A stretch of DNA of 64,000 nt from Locusta migratoria (taxonomy: Eukaryota > Arthropoda > Insecta > Orthoptera > Acrididae): NCBI GenBank assembly GCA_026315105.1, contig CM048744.1, positions 971,516,221 through 971,580,220 on the forward strand, read 5' to 3'. Positions 13,605 through 25,087 of this stretch are shown here, one piece after another. The notes under the pieces were generated by a model. The model was not told the DNA's origin, made no database searches, and saw only the letters and a program-made list of their open reading frames with translations. Position 1 is the first letter of the stretch, and every line of letters begins with the position of its first letter. The position numbers and the translations under genes are program-made.

Positions 13605-15899
13605 GTACACCACTTGAAATAGGAGAAGTTTAGGATAGAGAGGTAGGAACTTTTGGGTGTGGAAAAGGGGAGTTACTGTATTTTGAGGCTTGAATAATTT
13701 CGGGTTGAAGAATGTACTGTAGAGATAACTCCCATTTGTGCAGTTTAGAAAAGCTTATGGTGGAGCAAGATGGCCTGGATTGTGAAGCAACCATTGAAAG
13801 CATGTGCTCCACTGCATGCTGTGCCACAGGATGGTCCACCTTGTTTTTGGCCAGTTTGGCAGTGGCCATTCATCCTAATGGACAGCTGGTTAGTTTGTCA
13901 TGCCAATATAGAAAGCTGCACTGTGATTGCAGCACAGTTGATAAATTTCAAGGCTGCTTCCACATATGGCCTGGCCTCTGATAGGGTAGGATAGCCTTGT
14001 TATGGGTCTGGAATAGGAAGTGCTGGGTGGGTGGATTGGACAGGTCTAGTGGCAGTGGTCTGGGTTTTGGGGTGACAAAGGGATGGACTGTGATGTTATG
14101 GAGCTGGGGACGGTGACAGATCATCACTTTAGGAGGCATGGGAAGCATCTCAGACAGGATGTCTCTCTTTTCTTTGCATTAGGACAGAAAATCAAAACCT
14201 TGGTGAAGTGTGCAGTTTAGTTGTTCAAAACCAGGGTAATACTGGGTGACAAGGGGAACACTCTTTTGTGTATTGTTACTGTTTTTAGAGGGAGGATTTT
14301 GTGTGTGTGGGGATATAGCATGGGAGATCTGTTTGTGAACTAGGTCTGTGGCATAGTTTCTGTCTGTTCAGACCTTTGTGAGACCTTCAGCATATTGAGA
14401 AAGGGAATTCTTGTCACTGCAGATTTGCCGTCCATAGGTGGCCAGGCTGTAAGGGAAGGGATGGCAACTGTCAAACTGTAGGTACTGATGGAAGGTTTAA
14501 TATGGACAGAAGTGTAGATGGAGCTATCAGTGAGGTGGTGGTTAACTTCCAGGAATGTGGCATGGTGGGTTGTGGAAGACCAGGTGAAGTGGATGGGGGA
14601 GAAGGAGTTGAGGTGTCGAAATAAGGAATATAAGGTGTCCTGGTCCTGAGTCCAGTTCATGAAAATATCATCAATAAACCTATGCCAGACCAGAGGTTTG
14701 GGGTTTTGGGGTGCTAGGAGGGATTCCTCCAGATGCCCATAAACAGATTGTCATAGGAGGGTGCCATGCTGGTGCCCATGGCTGTGCCACGGATTTGATG
14801 GTAAACTTTTCCCTTAAAGGAAGGGTAATTGTTAGGATAAAGTTGGTGAAGTTTAGGCATATGAGGTATCGGACTTGAATTCAGAGCAGATTTGGAAGAG
14901 TAAGTGTTTGAGAGCATCAAGGCCATATGCATGTGGGATATTGGTGTATAGGGAGATGACGTCCACTGTTAAAAGTGAGGATCCAGGAGGTAAAGGGGTG
15001 GGGATGATGGAGATTCAGTTGAGGAAGTTGTTGGTATCCTTGATATGGGAGAATAGATTTTGGACAGTTGGTTGAAGGTGTTGGTCAATGAGGGCTGAAA
15101 TTCTTTTGGTAGGAGCATAGTAAGCAGTCACAATTGGGTGTCTGCAAACAGATCTCCCGTGCCATATCTCCACACACCCCAAATCCTCCCACTACCATTA
15201 GTAACTATCCACATAAGAGCACTCCCCTTGTTAGCCAGTACTACCGTGAACTCAAACCACTAAATTGTGTACTTCGACAAGTTTTTGATTTTCTGTCCAC
15301 ATGGCCAGAAATGAGAGACATCTTGCCCAAGATTGTTCCCACCCCTCCTAAGGTGGTGTTCCGTTATTCTCCCAACCTCCATAACATTCTAGACCATCCC
15401 TTTGCCATTCCAAAACCCAGTCCTCGGCCACAGGGAAGGTCCGCTGCAAGACCTGTCCAATCCATCCACCCAGCACTTCCTATTCCAGCCCCGTCACAGG
15501 CTTATCGTACCCTATCAGAGAACGGACCACCTGTGAAAGCAGCCATGTAATTTAACAACTGTGCTGCAATCACTGTGCAACTTTCTATATTGGTGTGTTC
15601 ATTAACCAGCTGTCCATTAGGATGAATGGCCACCACCAAACTGTGGCCAAAAACAAAGTGGACCACCCTGTGTCACAGCATGCAGTGAAGCATATGCTTG
15701 ATTTCATTGGCTGCTTCACAACCCAGGCCATCTGGATCCTCCTATCCACCACCAGCTTTTCTGAGCTGCACAGATGGGAGTTACCACTACATACATTCTC
15801 CAATTCTGAAATTATCCAGGCCTCAACCTACAACAACTCACCTTTTTCCACACCCAACAGTTCCTACCTCTTTATCCTAAACTTCTCCTATTTTGAGTG

Positions 15900-15935
<36 letters not shown>

Positions 15936-18683
15936 ATGTGGTGCACGCACAATTGTTTTGTTTTATTTTGTTTTACTTTCCTCCCCTCACCCACCTCCCC
16001 ACTCCATTCCTAAGCTGCATCTCTTTCCTCCCATTTGAATATGCACATGTTCTGCAAGGCCATGTTGTATTCGTCCCCACCATCATGACGTAACCTTTCT
16101 ATCCTTCCCCTCCCCCTCCCACCCCATATTTTCACATCGCAGAACATGATTCGGAGTGTGGCAGCTGGAGACAACGGATGTGTGTCTGTATTATGTTCTA
16201 TTTTCTGACGATGGCCATGGCTGATAGCTTAGTGTTGTATGTGTGTGTCTTTTCTGTGTGCCTGTCACAGCTTGTTGTCATGTCTTAGCGGTGAAGTGTG
16301 AACTGTCCTTATTATATTGTTTATTTCAACCTGGACTTTCCATTATTAGAATTTAAATGTGTGTAGTTTGTTGGTAATAATAATAGTTTTTCATCAATCA
16401 TGGTCTCTATCATAGTTTCACTAGTAGTCAGGGTATCGTGGACATTAAGTTTATAATGCCCTTACTATTCCTCTCTATACTGTGTATCTACACTTTTCAA
16501 ATTTTATTTTTATATAGGGTTTCAATGATACCTCTCAGATCTGCCAAACACCTCTGTCCTAATTTTCTGCCAAATCAAAATATAGTAAAGTACTTATATT
16601 ATTCCTTAATTATGCTACAGCTTTCGTTATCATCATTTTAATATTTTTTTTTTTTTGTCTCTCAGGTTAACTTGTATACATTGCTCCAGAAATTTAATGC
16701 ACAAACTGAGAAAGAATACAAGACATACAAAGAGAATTTTATGAAGCGGTTTGAAATTACAAAGCTGCCACCATATCTCATATTATATATCAAAGTGAGT
16801 ATTTTGCTACTGTTTAAATTTACATTTTTGTCTGTACAAATAGTAATAAATTGTATAATTTTGTGAACCAGGCTTATTTTTATCTTTAAAAAAGAAATAT
16901 TGTAGAAGGAAACTTTCCTGGTGAGAAAAATATGTATAAAAATAGAGATTGTTTAACTTACCCAAAGCACAGGCTTGTTGATAGGTACAAAAACACAAAT
17001 AAAAACACACACAAGCATTCAAGCTGTTGGCTGCTTCATCAAGAAAAGAAGAAGGAAGGAGGGGGAAAGGGAAGGATGCGGGTTTTAAGGGGATCGGAAT
17101 GACTCCTCATCCACTCCCTTCAAACCCGCATGCTTTCCTTTTTCCCCTCCTTCCTTCCTCTTTTCTTGACGAAGCAGCCAACGGTTGTGAAAGCTTGAAT
17201 GTTTGTGTGTGTTTTTATTTGTGTTTTTGTATCTATCAATGAGCCTGTGCTTTGGGTAAGTTAAATGATCTCTATTTTTATACATATTAATTAAAATTAT
17301 ATATAAGGAACAATTCTTTAGAATTTTTTGTAGATTGCATAGCAAAATCAAACAGATGGACTGGAATTTAAATTGTAATAAGTAAATTCATTTTGGGTTT
17401 CAAACCTTACTATTATTAAAATATTATTCAATTGGTTCTTGTGGAGTCTCATAAAAACCTAAATGTAGCAAGTCACTCACTCCTCCCTCTCCCCCTCCTC
17501 TCCCTCTGTGTCTTCCTCTCCCCCTTCTCTTTATCAATTCTTTTGATTCTCTCCATCTCTTACTGATAGAAAAGATGGTGCCTTAAATTCACAGTAACAT
17601 TTCATAAATGATGTATTTATTCCAGTCTTCCATTAGTCCATATCATCATTTCTCCCCTATCTGTTTACCTAGTTCTTTGCCTTTACCAGAGTTCTCTTCC
17701 TGCTTCCCTCTCTGTCCATTTTCTACTCTCGCGTATCCAGCACATTCTCCACCTCTCTCTGCCCATCTCCTCCTCCTCCTAATCTCTCTCTGCAAACTCT
17801 TCCTTCTCATCTCCATCTTTCAACTTCTCCTCTCATCTGTTGCCCCATCCATCTGCTTTCACTCATGTCATCACTGGATGGAATGTATAAAAAGGAAAAA
17901 GATGGGAAACAACATTCCTAAACCTAAAACAAATCTGATAAAATAAAACTTTCCATTGTGTGAAAAACTTGTTTATTTTCAAGTGTAAATTTTTTATAGA
18001 ATCCTCGAAGATACAAGTTTGCACCTATATCACAGTACTTAACAAAGTCCACACTGAAAATGGAGTTGGCCTACTGTTAAACATTTCGTAAAATTACTTA
18101 GTTGACCACTTGATACCACCCCCTTGGAATTTTTATTTTATGTCTGATGCATGCCAAAATATTCTTCGAAATCAGATTTGCAATGTAAGATACGTATTCT
18201 GAATTTGCATAATAGTTGTAGGTTCTATGATGAAAAATGATCAAGTCTGTAATACAATATTTATTTGGCATTCACATTTGTTGTCTTTACCAACTATAAC
18301 CTAAAAACATAGATTCCAGGCTTTGCTTCACAACATGTAAATGCTGCCACCAGGTAAATTAGTGCCACTAAGTGTAAACATTTTCACAAAGAAAATTATC
18401 TTCTTTCTTATTAATTCCACAACATCCCTAAACAACACACGAGTGAAAGTACGACAGTTGGTCAACAGGTAGCACAAGGCGGAATATTAAACGCTATTCT
18501 CAATTGCTACTTGCAACTATTTTATTTACAACTTTTCACTGAAATCACAGTTTGGAGCAGTGAGGGCATTCGAGCTTACTGGTTTGAACTAAAGGCGTTC
18601 GACCAACAGATGGCTCGCCTCGCATGATCTAAACTGCTACTTGTGATTCTTAGTTATGACTTTTCACTGAAATAGTGCTAACG

Positions 18684-18735
<52 letters not shown>

Positions 18736-20128
18736 TCACAAATCCACACTTATGTGAGGCAGACGGCAGGAAGCTAGAAGTACTAATTTCGGCCAACAGA
18801 TGGCAGCCGGCAAAGTCTAAACGGTGACTCTTAGTTGCTACTTGAGACTTTTAAACGCGATTTGTCTCTGAAATCGCAGGTAGACTCTATAGCCTGCCCA
18901 ATGCAAAGATGTTAGTATAAACTTTGACCAACAGATGGCAGACTGCAAGCTGCTTCTTGCTACTCTTAGTTGTGATTTAAGACTTGCTACATTTAGTTGC
19001 TGCTGCACTTCTAGAGTGCGACTGAAATCACAGTCAGATTCTGTAAAGTTGCAACTGTTAAAACTGCAACTTCTATATCCCTGTGACTTTTAAAAGATAT
19101 GCGCTTTTTGTCCCATACCTACTGTGGATGTCATAGCATCATGCATGAGTAATATTTTTTTATCTTTGGGTTTTGTAAATTTTAATGCATTTTACTACAT
19201 GTGTAGAGAGTATCTGATCTTGTTAAGTATTTATATAGCAACTGCGGATGTCATAGATCAGCTTTTTTTATCTTTGGGTTTTGAAAATTTTAATTAAAGT
19301 AGCATTGTAATAAATATATTAATTTATGATGGTAGACTGTTTCATAATTTTAATCTTTACTTTCCAGAGGTTTACAAAAAATACATTCTTCGTTGAAAAA
19401 AATCCAACCATCGTGAATTTTCCAGTCAAGTAAGTTTCTCTGTTTATTGGTACTACCAGCTAGCTCTCTATACCATATTAGTAACAAAAAAGAAATATCT
19501 GTATTCGAGGTTCAAGTGATAACATTGCATTTATATGTTATCTTTGGATATTAATTATGCTTTGGGATATTGTTCATGGTAGCTTATTGATAATCCTAAG
19601 GAATTTTCAATGCATAAGTTCTTCTGACTCCTCTTGTGCATACAGGGTGTCATTGATACACCTACCCAAAAAATAGAGATGGATTAACTTACCAAAACCA
19701 CAGGCTTGTTAACAGATACACAAATAAAAACACACACAAACACAAAGATTCTTTATGTTTGTGTGTGTTTTTAGTTAACGATCCTGTGCTTTTGGTAAGT
19801 TAAAACATCTCTATTTTTTATACATATTTTTCCTACCAGGAATGTTTCCCGCTATATCAAGTAAAGAAAGTTTGACTTACCAGGCGAAAAGGCACCGGTT
19901 CGTTGACACACACATAAATAAAATCATACACATACACATGCAAAAACTGATCTTTCGCAACCATTGCTTTCTTCATCAGAAAAGAGATAGGAAGGAAAGG
20001 GAAAAAGGGAAAGGGAGTCATTCCAATCCTAGGAGCGAAAGGACGATTCCTTACCCACTCCCTTAAAACCCGCATCCTTTCCTTCCTTCCTTCCTCTTTA
20101 CTGATGAAGCAACCAACAGTTGCAAAAG

Positions 20129-20217
<89 letters not shown>

Positions 20218-20612
20218 GGTTTATTCAAGTGGTACCTACGTAAAAGAGCTGTTATCGGTGTATGTATAGTTAATATTAGACATTATTATAATTTTTATTG
20301 TAAATGCTATTTTTCAGTTAAATTTTACTTTTTTTTCTTTACATTATTGATCTGTGCATTACAGCTATGTGAAAGTATATCATTGTCAGAGATGTAGCTT
20401 GCCTTTAAATTTTTATCTTTGATGTAAATCAGTTTATCTCGTAAGCAAACAATGGAAATCGCAGGAAGGACAACAATATTTTTGAGAAGGATAGGTTGCT
20501 TACTCACCACAGAGATGTTCAATGAGCCACAGAAATGCACAAATAACAGAATATAACATTATAGCTTACGGCCACATAGGCCTTCACTGCGGCCTGTGAC
20601 GGCGGTCGTGTC

Positions 20613-20643
<31 letters not shown>

Positions 20644-23600
20644 TTGTGTCTATAACCGATGAAGGCATAAATGGCCAAAAGCCATAATGTTATATTCTGT
20701 TATTTGTGCCTTTCTGTGGCTCATCAGACATCTATATCGTAAGCAAAATTCAGAAGTTTCTTTTGTTCTGAAGTACCTATCACTGATAAGATTTGTGGCA
20801 AAGCTTTCAGTATGGTTTTTACTTCTAAGTTCTTTTTGTTCATGTAGGAAGTTATCTGGATTTTTTGCTAAATCTTTGTAGATTTCTATTTCCTCCATGA
20901 TGCTCATGTAGCTTATCTTTTTGTCTCCTTGAAGAATGGAATTACTGCTGCTTATATCTACTGCACGCATATTCGGTAAAATCAACACTCTCTGAAATAA
21001 ATGAATTTTACATTGCCTACCCCATTTCTATACTCAACAATGTAACACATTCTTGTAATATGTAATAATTATTACAATAAACATATTTCCAACAACAGGG
21101 TTAATAACTCGTGTATAACTATTCCATAAATTGTGTAATTTTCCTTTCAAAAGGTTGTCTCAGCTGCAAAATATGGACAACGGTCATTTTAAGAAACTAT
21201 ACTTCTCAGTTACATCTTACCTGAGGTTGTTTTATGTCTTCATATATCATATAATCTTCTGACAAATCTTCAGATTACTATTTTATGTTGTCTTATCATT
21301 TATCACTTCATTTAAACTATTTGTATTCTGTTAAGACTAGTGGTGTTTTCTACATTTACAGCTTGATTTCATAACAATTGCACTCTCACATGAATTGTTA
21401 CCTACATCACTGAGCCTGATAATTTGTGTAATCCAGTCAGCATGTTATGGCCATTAAGGATCTCCTACTGTATCACCACAACAATATATGAATATTACGT
21501 TATAACACTTTCAGATCTTGAATGTAATTTGTAGCATGAAGGCAATGGTTGTATCGTCAGGCATATTGATGCAACACTGGCTTGCCAGTCGTCTTTACGT
21601 AGTAGCTTTTTGATAAGACTTCAAATGTACGGCTATTGTAGTAACACTCAACACTTACTAAATAAGAATAGAAATAACTTTGAAACTAAATGAGGAAATA
21701 TAAAACAATTTGATTAGACTTATAATACAAATTTTCGAAATGTTTATAATAGCAATTAGATATTGTTATAGTAATTCTGAATCATTATCACTTGATTCCT
21801 TGTTATTCAGTTCCTTCATACTACAGAGCACCATCCCTCATACAATCTAGTGTGTTCGATATTCAACATTTTAAAATACCTATTACGCAATCTGTTTTTG
21901 AACTCACTTCCATTGGCACACTGACCCGTCGGTGTCAGTTGTCTGTCACTTTTCGAAAGGCAGTCGGTGTTCATGTGTTTAGGCTTGACCTTAAACAATT
22001 TATTGAAATAGACATCAAGTTGTTGCTGAATTACCGTCATCCGACCTGGATGGCGCACAATTAGTACTTTTTTTTCCATGTAATAAATAACTTTCTTCTT
22101 GAAATCCTAGTGCTTCATTATGGTTCACATACCCCATCACTTCACAAATTCAACAAAACAATACATGAAATCAGAATGAGGCAACTCATGGAAGAACCCC
22201 AAAGCCTTATGTATTGTTGGAATTTACATAAAGAAATGTATGTTGCTACTAACATTTGAAAGGCTGCTACATTTGAAGTTGAGCTATACTAAAGTTGCAT
22301 TTACTACGTTGGATGGTGTATTAAAATTCAATAGTCGAAAATAAAAAGGAAATTAGACTCATCTATTATTTTTATGAGTGCAAAAGTTTTAGCGGCAGTA
22401 TTTATATTTGAGCCTGTAAAGCAAGCCTGTGTAACACTGCTTATATTAGATGTCCCCTAGCGCCATTTTTCAGAACTTTGTTCACTTTGTACTCAATTTA
22501 AACCTAAGGAGGTTTTCTGGTTTCACTTGAATAAATTCAGAAGGGGAGAGTTTTGTTTTATGACATCACATCTTTCAGCGGATCTTTGGAAAATAAAGTA
22601 AATAACGCAAATGAAAGTGCACTGTTATGCAAAGTAAACAACATTTGTAACTGAAGGTTTCCACATAACACTTTGGATTCAGGATTCGGTAGTCTTCAGC
22701 TATTATGTATCGAATCTCCAGTCTGAAGCCAGTGTGCAAGATTCAGCGAATAATGGATTCGGCTAAACCACTTGGACACAACCCTAATTTTAACATAAGA
22801 AAGCTGTCCCCAAAGTTCATAAAAGTTAGACTACCGAAATAAAATTAGTACACCCTCTTAGCTTTTCAGTTCATTGAGATGTATTATTGAATCTGTGTAT
22901 AAGGAGTAAAGGAAATGATTACATTTAAAGCTCAATACCTGATGCGGTACTGAGGTGCCAGATGTTGATCCGAGCTGAAACACCCATATTGGCACATGGA
23001 GGAGCCTCCATGAGCGGCAAAGCAGCTATTGATTTGATCATACAGATGGCGAATACCGTCTTGGGATACATGATTTCACACCTACTCAGCTTTTTCACAT
23101 AATTCTGAAAGAGTTGTGGGTTGAGTTCCACATGTCAGTTACAATCCCATAATATCCAGGTACACTCAATTGGAAGAAGTCCAGATATCATGGTGTCCAG
23201 GAAAATTGCTGCTCATCTTTCAAAGTTTCACACGCAGTGTGTTGGCGAATATTATCATGTTGGATCAATATATCACTTTCCGATGGCAAGAGTGGCATAA
23301 TTACAGGTCTTACAGCATTCTCTTTGTAATTAGTGTTAGTAAACATTCCCTCCACAAACACCAGAGGTGAATGAAAGTTGTAGCTTATTGCCTCTCCAGA
23401 ACATAAGACCTGAGTTCTGGCCAACGTGTCTTCGATGAATGCATTCTACAAGACAGCGGTCACCAGATCTATGTCGTAGACACACTGGCAGAATCTTTGT
23501 TCATTGTAGAAGACTACAGACCCCCTCCACCCCATTTTCCAAACCAAGTGATGTGGCATAGTGGTAATTCACATTAGGGAGGAAGGTGGTTGAAATCCAC

Positions 23601-25032
23601 CACTGGCCGTCCAGATTTAGGTTTTCTGTGATTTCCCTAAATCGATCCAGGCAAATGCTGGGACGGTTCCTTTGAAAGGCTCGGCCGATTTCCTTCCCCC
23701 TCCTTACCCAGACAATCCGGGTGTAAGCTTCACACAAGTAAGCACAAGTGGGGCCATGCAAGTCAGTGCTTGTGGCATGAGTGGAAGATAAGCTAGAGGT
23801 TTGTGTGTCCATAGTCTCACTGCTGTTTTACACTTCTGGACTCTCAAACCATCTTATATGTGCTGTGGCAGCTGTACAGCCTGCCACTGCTGCCCTTACG
23901 ATATGATGATCTTGGCAGAGGTCTGTGCTGTGTGGACATCCAGGACCTTATCTACAAGTGTGTGAATGTACATGTGACTATTGCAACCATCATTGTACAA
24001 ATGCCCCAAAACTCCCAACTTATGTGGCAGTTTCTTCTAAAGAACCACCTTGCCACCCGGAAGGTCACCATTTGACTCCTTTCAAACTCATTCATTTGGC
24101 TGTAGGAAGCATGTGTGTGTGTCCGTTGCATGCTGCCTCTTTGCTTCACAGGGTATGACACTGAACCTTACAGCTGTAAACAATCCGTATTAAAAGGTAC
24201 ACACAGATGGTCTCTGGCAACTATGTCACAGCTTCATCTATTGGCAGACAATCTTGAAACAGTTATCAGTACATCAGCTATCCCCCAGCTGGTATTTTCT
24301 GTCATTGGATCAAAAATTGATGTCTTCTTTCCATTTGTGGTACTTTTTCTTTTTTCGTTGTATTTTTTCTGGAATGTATTTTTGAAACATCCTCTCTATT
24401 GTGGCAAGTTAAAACTGTGTTCCATATTACTCTAACAAAGTGGAATTGAACTTTGAAACATATATTTTATGGATTGTGTTTTTATGTGGAAACACACATA
24501 GTAAAATGGAACTAATGCTGTTTTAATTAATGATTGATGGTTGTAATAGCTGCCGTCTGCACAGTAACAGTGCAGATTGTGAAGATGATCAATGGAATGT
24601 AAAAAAAAAGACACCGAATTGTAGCTCAGTGATCATGTTTACAGTGGAGTTGCAAACTATCTTCTTAATGTTGTTGAAATTCCATCCTGGTCCCTCCATT
24701 GAAGTAAAATGGTTTTAGTTAATTGAAATTTGCTTATGTGATGTGGTATTCATTGTGTTATATGCACACAATTTTTTTTACTAGTAATGAAATGATGTAT
24801 TTCTAGGAATGTGGATTTTGGGGATATTCTTACCCCAGAAGTAAAGGAGAGATATAACAACACCATATATGATCTGGTGGCAAATATTGTGCATGATGGT
24901 GAGCCAGGCAAAGGTACATACAGAGTTCATGTGCTGCACAAGGTATGTGAGGGTTGTTTTAGAGATATAATTTGTTTAAAATTGTTTTTGTTGTATAACT
25001 TTTGCACTTGATATTCATAAATCACTATATAA

Positions 25033-25087
<55 letters not shown>

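Larger units (their letters stand above)
13356..16347. mobile_element. Composite of two Penelope-like elements in opposite orientation
   Basis: Minus strand 15110-14340 encodes a Penelope-type reverse transcriptase: DVISLYTNIPHACGLDALKH, then KVYHQIRGTAMGTSMAPSYD and HRFIDDIFMNW, with stops. Minus 14250-13630 and plus 15240-15900 both encode the same region leading into the GIY-YIG nuclease (SPNLHNILDHPFAIPKPSPR on plus, PQLHNITVHPFVTPKPRPLP on minus). The arms 13356-14345 and 15145-16320 are therefore diverged inverted repeats of about 1 kb, ending in the same terminal-repeat sequence. All frames are interrupted. Confidence 0.75.

Noticed and set aside
13332..13622. 96-codon ORF with Thr-His repeats
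   Set aside because: It reads through Penelope terminal repeat and a CA tract.
20128..20216. Ser/Leu and Thr/His repeat protein on the minus strand
   Set aside because: Translation of the GA and TG microsatellites.
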